64,000 bases of DNA from Silurus meridionalis (taxonomy: Eukaryota; Chordata; Actinopteri; Siluriformes; Siluridae): the NCBI RefSeq assembly GCF_014805685.1, contig NC_060900.1, forward strand, positions 9,757,666 to 9,821,665, read 5' to 3'. Every line of letters starts with the position of its first letter. The stretch's first letter is position 1. Made by a program: the position numbers and the translations under genes. The notes under the pieces are model-generated. The model was not told the DNA's origin. It saw only the letters and a program-made list of their open reading frames with translations, and ran no database searches. Positions 1 through 64,000 of this stretch are shown piece by piece.

Positions 1-879
1 TTACATGAATATATCTAGTTTTTAATGAAGGCATGTTAAATAGGCAATCAGTGTAAGCATAGAAACATTTGTAAAAGTGTGACACAAAGTGTGACACAAG
101 TGTGAAAGGTCATAAACACACGATTATGTTGGTACAGCATATGGTTTGTGTTCATATCGATAATAGATGTTATAATGTACATTATAAATGCTAATCAGGT
201 GTAGTGATTAGCTGCATGTAAAAAGGCCATATGTTTACCAACTACCTCCAAAATTTTGTCTGTTTTGTCTGATGTTTTTCATATCACTAGCAAGCATTTT
301 GAAAGTTGTTTTGACAGTTTGGAGGAGAACGTCGATAGGATGACGAATAGGAAAAAACGCATAAGAAAATTTCCTTAAAAGTCAAGACTCACACACTCTG
401 AAGAAAGTGAACACATAGATTTGTTTTAAGATGTCCTAGGTGCTGAAAGTAATCCTTCTCTGTAAAGTGTATAATCAAAACAAATGACTTGTGGTGACTT
501 GTTAGTTGAGTCTTTCTTTGAGAAATGTGATTAGAGGGAATTCCAGGATGGACAGAGGCTCAGTTTGTAAACAGGCAAAAAATAGCTATGGTCTTGCCTA
601 AACTTGTACTGTTGTTTGGTTAAGATCCCAAATGATGTGACCTGGTAAATAAATATAAATGATGTCATTTACTATATTTTTGAGGAAAGACAAGCAGACA
701 GAGAGACAAATTAAACTAAATGGAAGCTGAGCTCCTCACTGCTACCAGTATATGACAAACCTTGAAATTGAGTTCCATCACCCAATTTGCATCTGGATAA
801 TATGGGATGAATTTGCAAGATTTGTAACTTTGTTGCCCCTAACTTAAATGAACATTTGAGCCAGTATAGATTAAGACAA

Positions 880-1085
880 CCACAGTCAATTTCTTCCCTG
901 TTTACACGTCGATTGCCCTCATGCCTTTAAAACCTATAGTGCTTTAAAATCACATTTGAGAAAGAAACATTCAAATGAAAACTCAACACCAGACTTTTTT
1001 TTTACTTGTTAACTATGCCCCTCCAAAAGGATTACTTCCAACATCTTGGAGTTCAACCTATAAAAAAAATTAAATTGTGCACTGT
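880..1085 (+). pseudogene. Decayed copy of a multi-copy fish gene, 5' fragment
   Basis: Broken frames give residues such as VYTSIALMPLKP and NHI..RNIQMKT, resembling the C2H2-like N-terminus of an uncharacterised, often multi-copy teleost protein (some copies are named SAMD3-like). Interrupted at 1086 by the LINE insertion. Identification is from memory of the family pattern, moderate to low confidence. Confidence 0.4.
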
Positions 1086-1715
1086 CTTTAAAGACTGCAA
1101 TCTTCTTCTTTCGGCTGCTCCCATTAGGGGTCGCCACAGCGGATCATCTGTCTCCATACCACCCTGTCTTCTACATCTGCCTCTTTCACACCAACTACCT
1201 GCATGTCTTCCCTAACCACATCCATGAACCTCCTCCTTGGCCTTCCTCTTTTTCTCCTTCCTGGTGACTCCATTCTCAGCATTCTTCTACCAATATAACT
1301 TATGTCCCTTCTCTGCACAATCTTATCCGCAAACATCATAGTCCAGGGAGACTCCTGTCTGACCTCGTCCGTCAACCTGTCCATCACCACTGCAAACAGG
1401 AAAGGGCTCAGGGCCGATCCTTGATGCAGTCCAACCTTCACCTTGAACCAGTCTGTTGTTCCTACTGCACACGTCACTGCTGTCACACTGTCCTCATACA
1501 TGTCCTGCACCACCCTCACATACTTCTCTGACACACCTGACTTCCTTATACAATACCACAACTCCTCTCTTGGCACTCTGTCGTACACTTTCTCTAAATC
1601 CACAAACACACAATGCAATTCCTTCTGACCTTCTCTATACTTCTCCATCAACATTCTCAAAGCAAATAGGGCATCTGTGGTGCTCTTCATCGGCATGAAC
1701 TTTAAAGACTGCAAT
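1086..1715. repeat. 16-bp target-site duplication flanking the LINE
   Basis: ctttaaagactgcaat occurs at 1086-1101 and again at 1700-1715 with no mismatch, directly bordering the LINE on both sides. Confidence 0.9.
1102..1699 (-). mobile_element. RTE-like LINE copy, 5'-truncated and internally deleted
   Basis: The minus strand encodes reverse-transcriptase residues ADALFALRMLMEKYREGQKE-type, HQGSALSPFLFAVVMDRLTD and MMFAD, then jumps straight to YIGRRMLRMESPGRRKRGR and MIRCGDP, the C-terminus. About 150 residues of the usual middle are missing. The 3' end has the (GAA)-type tail. It is flanked by the perfect 16-base duplication ctttaaagactgcaat at 1086-1101 and 1700-1715. Confidence 0.85.
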
Positions 1716-4700
1716 ATTCACACACGTGTATAGAACCTTTGCATCTCACAGATCCTGACAACATGCAGCTCATTCTTCAAGTGGCTTGTACATAAGCATA
1801 TACATAAGTCAAATATTACAAATTATATTGTTGAAGCGCATTGTTCGGATGCATGCAAGTGTTCGGGATTAGATGACTGTTCAGAGTATAATACGGAAGA
1901 ATTGAAAGAGGAAGAAATTGAACTGAAATTAGGCCATCTTTTGTTAAGATTAGAGAGCATTAACAATGTGCCCAAGCTAATGCATTAATAAAGTTGTAGC
2001 AGAGCTCCAGTTTATATCTTCAGGTCCTGCCATAAAAAGACCTAAGAAAACATGACTGTGTGCTTGATGACCCAGTCATCTCAGATTTAGTTAAACTATT
2101 GAGAGTGTCGAACACTGTTAGCACAGCTTTAAAAGCTGGTGGTCCTCTTTCCACATCTTACGAAGAAATTTCATGTGGTTGAGCCTGTCTAATTCATTCC
2201 GCAAGAAGGAAGGTCGAACCTTACAATACGTTCCCATTCTTCAGTTTTTGTCACAGATATTAAGCGTTAAAGACACAATGGAAAGCTTTCAACTCTTCAT
2301 ACATCACTCATGAGAGTCGGTACGAGTTATTTACTGATGCAACACATTTGAAAGAAGATGCACTTTTATCTACAGAAGACATAATTCTTCCTCTCCTTCT
2401 CTACATTGATGATTTTGAGGTGTGCAATCCTCTGGGAGCATCCTAAAAAAAAGCACTAAAGGACTGCAGTGTATTGGTATTGGCAAATATTCCAGTACAG
2501 TTTTGTGCAACACTTAAATCTAATTTTTTATTTTTTATTTTATTTTAAATTAAACTTACATTTTTGGAAAGCTTACCTGGATCTTATGTCTGAGATTTAG
2601 GTAAAAGAAGTGAGGACTGGGGCCTTCCAAGCAAGAACGAAGCAGTAACATTCTTTTCATGTACAAGCAGGTTTAGAAAATCCCACTCTCACTCACTGCT
2701 TTGGTGTGAAAAGGCAATGTGCCTTGACTAAGAAATGAAAATACTTTCATGTTTTGCCACCAAACTTTTTGAGTGAATTGTACATTTGAGGTTGGCTTTG
2801 TGCCTTGATCTTCTGATAAAGAAAAATATTTTACTTTATTTCAACTAGATGACCTAACCAGACAATTCTGGTGGAATGACAAACCTGACAGCCCTCAACT
2901 TATCAATTCATGCTGGTGTACCATCTGCATGGCCCAGATGCACTTAAACCTGCCCTCAGTGTCTCAAATATGTCCACAGTGCCTGTCAAGAAAAACATAG
3001 AGAAAGCAGTGCATAAAAAGTTTCCTGGAGAAACATGCATTTAGTTTGTCAATACAGTGACCTGCCATGGCATCACTTACGCAGTGGGAATGATTTTGCA
3101 GTATGGATCCACTGGAGGGCTTCCAGATATTGTTGAACTAAATCTAATCCTTTTGTGCATGGCCAGCCTGTATGTAAGTGCCTACATGCATGGTACAGTG
3201 AGCACTTTAGGGCTGTTGAATTGGAATCCACAAGACAAGTAACAGTTAAGCATTTTTTGATTCTTTGCATTCCTAAATTCAACTTAACCAATGACAATGA
3301 CAAACTCAGCATCCTACTGCACGAAGATATACGCAAGCTTTCCTTGCGCTCAGGAATACCTCAGACTGTAGAGGAATTGAAGCATATTGTACAAGAGACT
3401 TTTGCATTTGAACAAGATTTTAGTTTGCAGTATTAGGACCAAGACTTCAATGGTCAGTTTTTTTACTCTCCTTGAAACTGATCAAATAAATGACAGACAG
3501 CATAAAAATTTCAGGATTCTTCAAGTGATCATGGAATCGAGGACAGCTATAATAACAGTTGCACTGAGTTATTGGAAGATTCTGCTTTTTGCTCAACTGC
3601 ATCCAGCAAAACTACAATTCTGTCTTCTTCAGGGAGCACCTCCCTTCATTCTGTGGCATGGTCAGCTCAGTTTGAGATAAATATCGTCTTCCTTGACACT
3701 AAGATCCTTTTACAAGCAGCAAATGAAGTTTACAGAAGAAATTGAACCTTTGCAATCTTGCAGTTAAATCCAACATTCTGGACAAACTAGCAGAGAGCAC
3801 ATTTGTCTACACTGCCTATACTTCAAGGAGCAGATTGCTGAGGCCCTGATTATGAAACACCCATGTTTGAAGGACCCAGTATCTTTCAGTGGTTTATACA
3901 GTTGGCACAACAGCCTGAAGTACAAACTTGGAAATTACAGAGCAAAGGTGAAACACCTAAATATAAACTAAACTTTCTCTCAAGAGAAAGTCAGCTGGAG
4001 ATAAAACTCCAGCAGAAATCTTGAAAAAAGCAAAGACATCTGAGGTTAACTACCTCCCACCTCATCCTCAAGGAAATATCTGATGCATCCCTTGAAATGG
4101 AAAGAGTGGAACTTCTCTATGAGTACAAGAAGAGAGACAACAACAGAGTTATTAATGAGAAGATGGCAAAAACCTTCAAACTGTCAAAAATATGTGATCC
4201 AGAACCACCTGTGATTGACTTAAATGCTTGATGACCTGCCTTGTTTGAGTTTTCCCAGGTATGTGGAACATTTGATACTTATACGATTAATTTGGACTAC
4301 CAAGTGCTTCATCTGACAAGGTCACAGGTGGCATTTGCTGAAAGTAAGCTGCTAACGTAACTAATGAACTCTTATCTGGTGAATGAACTCTCATCTGGTG
4401 CAGCATTGTCAGACATCGGGCCATCTAAATGTCATTCTTACTGTTTTTCTAGGGTTTTCTACTTTTTCTACTTGGTATTCTGTTCCTCTTTTCCTGTGTC
4501 TCTAATTATTTTCTGTCAGTATCTCATTAAGTTTGTCCAGCTCTTTCTGTCTCTTTATCAGATTGAAGGGGAATTCCAAAGCATCACACTGAAGTCAGTA
4601 CAGTTCACATTCCTAGGGAAGTTGGACCAATACACACCTAAATTGTTGAGCCTGTACAAGAGAAATGGAGGAGCTGTTGGGAAGAAACTTGATGAGACCC

Positions 4701-4750
4701 TTAACATCGTAACTGAGGCATGTACTTTTTACATTGTAGCAGTTAGTTTA
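1716..4750 (+). pseudogene. Decayed copy of a multi-copy fish gene, main part
   Basis: The order of fragments follows the same uncharacterised teleost family: EEIELKLGHLLLRLES (about 1.91 kb), GRTLQYVPILQFL (2.21 kb), LYIDDFEVCNPLG-like (2.40 kb), AWYSEHFRAVELESTRQVTV (3.18 kb), LRSGIPQTVEELKHIVQETF (3.35 kb), KHPCLKDPVSFSGLYSWHNS (3.85 kb), QYTPKLLSLYKRNGGAVGKK (4.63 kb). Stops and frameshifts are frequent, so it is not functional. The family may be transposon-derived. Confidence 0.5.
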
Positions 4751-5089
4751 ATGTTGTAGCATTCTGATATCTGTACTTAAGACAATCTCATATCTTATTT
4801 ACTTGTAGGACAACAGTATACTATTTACATGACCCTCACCACATCAAATATTTCTTAACTCACACAACATAGTTATAGCTTATAAATGTTGATTATGATT
4901 AATGCAATAGATCTGCAAATGTATATATAAGAAAGGAAAATGAACCTTTCATCTTTCAGAAAGAATTATTCAGAGCCAAACCGATTAAACTTTCAATGGG
5001 GTAGATAACTTTTTTTTTTTTGCTACCTAAATTTGAAATGTATTTATTTATTTTAGTCTTGTCTGTTTTGGGGCTGTTGGCCATTAAAG

Positions 5090-5280
5090 GCCATCATTGT
5101 TTCCGCATGTGGTTTTTGTCTTTGTGTGTTAATTGCACCATTGCTGCCACCTGTATCCTATTTCCCCTATGTACCTTAGTTTTCTTGCTTCATGTTTAAT
5201 GTTGGCTAAGGCAGCCTCTACAGGTCCTGTGCTAGTTCCCTTGTAATGATTTCACCCTATTCCTGAGCAACAAATAGAAA
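5090..5280. repeat. Dispersed repeat fragment, also found inverted at 27.6 kb
   Basis: Contains gccacctgtatcctatttcc, which recurs as its approximate reverse complement near 27640-27700. Family unknown. Confidence 0.4.
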
Positions 5281-6330
5281 AATGTAAGCGCATATTAATA
5301 ACATCAAAATGAAGCTTCATAAATGATCGACACAGTGCACATTAGTGGTCTCTGGTGGTCAAATATTAAATAAATGCTGAATACTGCTGTTTAATTAAGC
5401 AGAATTGCACAAGTTTGGTTATACTGTATTTTTAATCTTTCAGTAAAATTTGGCTATTTATTTTTTGCAGTAGCAACTCATGATTAAACAGCATAACAAA
5501 AATTAATTTAAATACTTTACTCTAGCACATTATATTTCTTCACTAATCCCCTCTTCTCTTAATTTATTTTAAGTATCATGCGGTTCCAGATTTTTCCTAA
5601 ATTTGAATAATACTTTTTTTATTTGCCATAACCTGGTTCATTATATTACATGAATTAAGAAATGTTTATTTAGCAAGTTGTTAGCTTTTAGCAGGTAAAA
5701 TAGGTTTTTACCTCCATTATCTGAACAGAAATGAAATGCTGTTAAATCAAAATGAATTTACTTTTCGTGGCTCCTGTGGGATTAACTGAACTGTACAACA
5801 GTTTGACTTGGCTTTTCGATTTGGTTTTTGTACATTGACAAATTCTTTTGTTGATATTCTTGGTTTTTTTTCTGATACAATATCCATAACCACAATAAAT
5901 CTTAACATCACTGATTTACTACAATCACTTCTTTCTTCAAAAATTGCTATGGTTTGTGTTACTTCTGAATTCTGAAGTTTCCTAAACTTTCCTTTCCTTT
6001 CCTGTTCACTTGTTTTCTAAAATGAAGGATTATAAAGTATTGATTATGTGTTTGGAGGACACTAAATCAAACACCAATACAGTATTTCAAGTTGTTTATT
6101 TTTATTTATTTATTTATTTTTGACACTTCACTGAGTCTGGTTCGCATTCATTCATTCTACATTATCACACTACTTGATATCGATTTAGGAAAAGTACCAA
6201 ACTTTACCAACAGCATTCTCAAAATCTCTAGATCTCTATAAAAAGGATAATTTATGAATATTAACATTGTTTTGTCTTATTAAAGACTCTTCTACAAATT
6301 ATATTTATTATTAATATTGTGTTGCAGTGA
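5281..6330. other. AT-rich intergenic sequence, nothing recognised
   Basis: No coding frame with family similarity, no RNA gene and no clear element seen. Confidence 0.5.
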
Positions 6331-6334
6331 TACT

Positions 6335-6805
6335 CCCTGGCCAGCAGATGGCGACTCAGTCCAGTGTTCCGCGTAGATCTGTATTCTGTATTAACACATG
6401 TTGGGGCAGGTCTAATGATAAAAGGAAGAAAAAAAGCACACCAGATATGAAAATATTCTGTAAAAGTATTGATTTACACACTCATTTGAGCTGCAATTAG
6501 GCCTGACTATATCAGAATAAAATAAAATACTAAATCTAACTAAGCAAGTGTATGCAATAAACATAAAATTATTTTTCACTTCCATCAGGGACAGTATGCC
6601 ATAAGAGGGCCTTCTCCACTGAGTACCTCTCCACAAAAACTTTGAGGAACACAATCATGGGCCTTCTACAATTCCATAAAATGCATGTAGACTGGATAAA
6701 TATACTCCCAGTACCAATAGGCAGAACCAGTGTTCCTACTGAGAGTTAGATTCAACTTATCAGCTGGTTGAAATGCTGGACTGAGTCACCATCTGCTGGC
6801 CATGG
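6335..6805. repeat. Fold-back element with 30-bp inverted ends carrying CTCF-like cores
   Basis: The ends 6335-6364 and 6776-6805 are inverted copies with 28 of 30 matches. The left arm contains CCAGCAGATGGC (6341-6352), which fits the CTCF core CCASYAGRKGGC; the right arm carries the same core with a final C to T change on the minus strand (6788-6799). Internal sequence is non-coding. Confidence 0.7.
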
Positions 6806-7119
6806 AGCATCCCTGCAGAGTCTTCTCTCTAGAACCTTGGCACAGACAATTCCTAAGAGGCTAGGAAGTGTAAATCCCCAGGAATTGGACCATATTTCCT
6901 GGTTTCCCCTGTTTGAAAGTCACAAGACATGACCTCATATAGCTATATAACAGTGAAGAGACACATTAACTGGACAAACCAAATCTTGTTTGATGCCAAC
7001 AACATGATGCCACCTTGCCACTTAAAAGTTTTGAAGTACCATAGTAACCCAATAGTAACACAATAAATACAAATTAACTTTCAAAACATTACATTTCCAA
7101 TATAACCACAGTGATGTCA

Positions 7120-7157
7120 CCCTAACCCTAACCCTAACCCTAACCCTAACCCTAACC
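7120..7157. repeat. Interstitial telomeric repeat (CCCTAA)6
   Basis: Six perfect CCCTAA units plus CC, the vertebrate telomere sequence, about 1.5 kb upstream of the piezo start. Confidence 0.95.
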
Positions 7158-7559
7158 ATATTTCCCTCTAAGATTAACTAAAACCATGCCTGGGCTTTGT
7201 GGTAAGATGACTTCTTTGTTATGAAGAATCCAAGGCTAGCTCAAATCACCCCAAAACATATGTCAAAATGTGTTCTGGTTTGATAAGAATAAGGTAAAAC
7301 ATTTTGTATTTCTTAAAAATATCTTCGATGCGAAAACAAGACAGCTTATCCCACAGTTTATACAATACCCATGGCGGCAAAGCATTGACTAGTGGCAGCA
7401 TAGTGTATCTTAGAGTTGATAGATCTGGAGCATTCTTGTCAAAGAAAGAGGAATAAAATAGCCAAAACATGATGTGATTGACCCAAAAAGTGCTGAATAA
7501 TTATATAATATATATTTATATAAATATATCATTTACATATTTGCATTTATTTTTTCTTT

Positions 7560-7677
7560 GCTGTTGTAACAGAGAATTTTCCCCACTGTAGGATGAATAA
7601 AGGTTTATCTTATCTTATCTTATCTTATCTTATCTTATCTTATCTTATCTTATCTTATCTTATCTTATCTTATCTTA
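7560..7677 (+). repeat. Retroposon 3' tail with (TTATC)n array
   Basis: The sequence ctgtaggatgaataaaggtt followed by about 14 TTATC units resembles the 3' tail and terminal simple repeat of fish LINE/SINE elements. The family is uncertain. Confidence 0.5.
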
Positions 7678-7689
7678 AAACATGTAACA

Positions 7690-8460
7690 CATGCTAAGTT
7701 AAGGGGTGAACAGATTTGTGCAAGCAGGTTATTGTTATTTTCTTTATCCTCCATCAAACATTTGTACTTGTTTTGGGCTCGTATTTGACTTGTTTATTTA
7801 TTTTTATTTTTTTTGGTTGCTATATATTGTTAGAATGGAAAAAGATCTGATAGTAATTTATCTTGGTTTATTTTTATTTTTTACATAACAAAAAGCTGTA
7901 ATTTTAACACTGGTGTATAGACTTTTTATATTCACTGTACATAAAGTCTGTGCCTTTAATGTGTACTCTCTTAGTTACTCAGCTGGAAAAAAAGCATCAT
8001 ATAAACATTGTTGTATTGTCTAAAATAAAAAGCAGCGGCATCATTCTGAAGGTTAAAATGTAAATGTGATAATGGTATCTGTTGTTAAATACATTTAGAA
8101 AAAAAAAAAAAGAAATAATGCATTTTGGTTGAAAACAATAGCTTGATTTTAAAATGTCAAAAAGTTGAAACATAAATATATATTTTTATATAATTTATTG
8201 AATTTGTCTATGAATTGTTTAGCTTTATGATCAGATACATTTTTATTTATATTAGAGAACTCGTTCATTAATAGTTTTAATCTTGCTAGACAGTTTAGTG
8301 CTTGACTACATACACAACCTCTACATATTGATCACTGAGGTGAGACACACTCTATTATCCTGTGTGTTATATTTTCACTAGAGCACTCAGCTGCACTATT
8401 ACAGCTCTAGACGTCAGTAGATAATGGTCAAGCCCCCATGAATATTAGATATGCTTCCTC
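7690..8460. other. AT-rich upstream region, nothing recognised
   Basis: Low-complexity A/T runs; no gene or element recognised. It may hold upstream promoter elements of piezo. Confidence 0.4.
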
Positions 8461-8669
8461 CTATAAAAGTTGATAGCATGATGGAAAACCTTACAAATAG
8501 GTTCTGAATTATAACTACAGCACAAGCTCTATTTTTTTAGTTCAAAAATATGCTATGTATATTGTGCTGCAGCGGATGATCTTTTTTGTAGGGATTTGCT
8601 GCACCAGCTGGAGCTTCATTTCAACTGTCCCATTTAGAAATCAGTGAATGTGGACTCCTTGGCTTAAAC
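8461..8669 (+). promoter_or_regulatory. Probable piezo promoter and 5' UTR
   Basis: A TATA-like ctataaaag at 8461-8469 lies about 200 bases before the start ATG. A pyrimidine run ending in tag at 8590 could be an acceptor for a spliced 5' UTR exon. The ATG sits in a strong Kozak context (A at -3, G at +4). The transcription start cannot be fixed from sequence alone. Confidence 0.4.
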
Positions 8670-62239
<53,570 letters not shown>

Positions 62240-62660
62240 TCTACTTTTTGAGAGCTTACTCCAATTTTTTATATTATACCAGGATAAGAGTGTTGTTCTT
62301 TTCCCTTAATTAAGTTCTGCCTATTTAAAAACTTCTTAGAACTTGTCTACCCAGTGCTATGTATTATCAGTGTTTAACCGTTGAGCATGAAATTCTTTCA
62401 AATTCTTCTTTGTACTTTCAATATATGACATAAAATGCTGTGTATGAAAAAAAAAACCATCCAGGGTACAGCAGTAATCATATATACTTTTTGTGTGCTG
62501 CAACCTGGTATCTTTGTGGGTAAGACTTATATCAGAACATAAATATAAATCATGCTTTCCAGAATAGGACCATCATTAAAGCATTTCTGACACATTTTTT
62601 AGGGAGGTCTGAAACCCTATCTTACTCTCTTTAGTGCATCTGTTTATTTAATAAATCCCA
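62240..62660 (+). other. piezo 3' UTR with candidate poly(A) signal
   Basis: AT-rich sequence after the stop. An aataaa at 62650-62655 is the first canonical signal, about 410 bases after the stop; attaaa near 62575 is a weaker alternative. The cleavage site is not determinable by eye. Confidence 0.45.
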
Positions 62661-63089
62661 CAATTTTAATTTCAAACGAAGCAGAGCAAAGGTACCATAC
62701 ATATATTATTTTTTAATATTATTTATACATTTTATTTCGGTGGAAAGTGGAAAGTTGTGTTTTATCTGAGCAAACCATTTGGAAAACTATTCCATGCTTT
62801 AAAATAGTTTCAGGCAATAATCAAAAGGTGTTCTGTCCATCTCACAAAACATTATATCAAATTAAATGGAAGGAACAATGAACTGATTGGAAATCAAAAA
62901 GAGCAATTCATAGCCAGCTTGTTATTATTATTATTTTATTCAGTCCACAAATTTACAAAAGAAATAATACAAAAAAATGACAGTTTGATTTGTCTGCAAC
63001 ATTAATGGAAAGCTATCAAACATTTCTCCTCATGACTGTGATTACAGATAAGCCTAATTCATCCTTTTCTTTTTTTATATGTTCATGGG

Positions 63090-63155
63090 TCAGAGTTTGT
63101 CTGATTGCAGGAAGTCAGCTGGACGATTGATATCTGTTGCAAGAATCAAAAATCC
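63090..63155 (-). CDS. Putative last exon of a convergent minus-strand gene (partial)
   Basis: Read on the minus strand, a strong acceptor (ttcttcacccag) is followed by an open frame of 21 codons, GFLILATDINRPADFLQSDK then L and TGA. A tttatt near 62935 gives a possible minus-strand AATAAA. The upstream exons would lie beyond or within 63.2-64 kb, but I could not find one. Tail-to-tail arrangement with piezo is plausible. The product is not recognised. Confidence 0.35.
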   Translation of the reverse strand, partial: GFLILATDINRPADFLQSDKL

Positions 63156-63186
63156 CTGGGTGAAGAAAAAGAGAAAATGTAGTAAT

Positions 63187-63243
<57 letters not shown>

Positions 63244-64000
63244 ACAAACACAACAGCAAAAGAAAAGAAAAAAAAAAAGTAAAACATTATTTCATCCTAA
63301 TTATGTCTATGTGAGCAGGCAGGTTACATAACCCATATATGTGCACTTTTTTTTTTCTCTCTTTAGGTCCCCAAAAAGCATAAAAACATTATATAAAATT
63401 GCAAAAAAATAAAATACAAATACTTTAACACTATATACTATGTTATACTCTCAGTTTCCTATGCCTAGAAATGGTACTGGTGATAGTCTGCTAATTTATC
63501 CTATTTTAGATTTCATAGAGGGGTTAGCTCGGGACTTTGTGATGACCATTCTAATGCTATCATGTTTATTATGGCAAAGAAAAAGGCCAGCTGATTTGCT
63601 TCTGGGTCATTATAATGCTGCAATTTCCACAATTGAATAGTCTACAGTACATTGCCATCTTATCTATTTTGTATACAGTTTAAAAATTTGCATATGGATG
63701 AAGGTAATAAAATTCTCCAGAAGCTGTGCATGTTCTTTTCCAAATTTCGTTGGAATCAAAGTCTGATTCTACTTGCGCTTTGTAGCCAAAGCATGTGGAT
63801 TTTGTTATGAATTTTTAATAATTTAATTTTAATTAAAAAAATAAAAAAAACAATTATTTGTTTATTTATTTGCATTATTCTGCATAGTTCTTTTTATTTG
63901 GAAAACAGTGGTCTTCTTTGACCAAACAGGTTTCTTAAATGTGGGAATTTTTTAAGTTACTTTTAACCAGTGGGTAATTTATCATGCATGTTGTCTATTT
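63156..64000. other. Downstream region, nothing firmly recognised
   Basis: Contains an (AAAT)n run at 63188-63242. If the convergent gene is real its last intron lies here. No second exon was identified. Confidence 0.4.
63188..63242. repeat. (AAAT)n microsatellite
   Basis: About 13 aaat units. Confidence 0.97.

Noticed and set aside
7605..7677. Regular short repeat that could suggest an array system
   Set aside because: Pure TTATC pentanucleotide microsatellite without spacers; no CRISPR-like structure, and the DNA is vertebrate.
63440..63640. 66-residue plus-strand open frame with a hydrophobic stretch
   Set aside because: No splice signals, no recognised family, and short enough to arise by chance.

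Overview
This is animal, almost certainly teleost fish, genomic DNA. It is AT-rich and made of short coding exons in repeat-filled introns. It carries many decayed Tc1/mariner transposons, hAT-type elements with 8-bp target duplications, RTE-like LINE tails and SINE fragments typical of ray-finned fish. An otophysan such as a catfish is possible from the SINE and transposon mix, but this is a weak inference.

The window holds essentially one gene: a complete PIEZO mechanosensitive cation channel on the + strand, from ATG 8670 to the stop ending at 62239. I could chain 54 coding exons whose splice phases all agree, giving about 2,695 residues. The N-terminal blade is encoded by about 8.7-34 kb, the intracellular beam and linkers by 37.7-45.7 kb, the last blade bundles, anchor and outer helix by 46.9-57.2 kb, the extracellular cap by 57.0-61.2 kb, and the inner pore helix and C-terminal domain by the last exon. 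Residues mix PIEZO1-type and PIEZO2-type signatures, so the paralogue cannot be fixed by eye.

Layout: 0.9-4.75 kb is a decayed copy of a multi-copy fish gene, cut by a LINE with a perfect 16-bp target duplication. 4.75-8.5 kb is non-coding and includes a fold-back element with CTCF-like cores, an interstitial telomeric array and a TATA-like box. 8.67-62.24 kb is the piezo gene. 62.24-64 kb holds its 3' UTR and a probable last exon of a convergent minus-strand gene.

Points of most interest: an open, splice-ready, TM-containing ORF in the penultimate intron that is in frame with the channel; a GC-AG intron just before it; (GT)n tracts next to four acceptors and (CA)n next to two donors; two AT-centred perfect palindromes; a tandem acceptor whose upstream site gives an immediate stop; and several nested transposons with intact target duplications.
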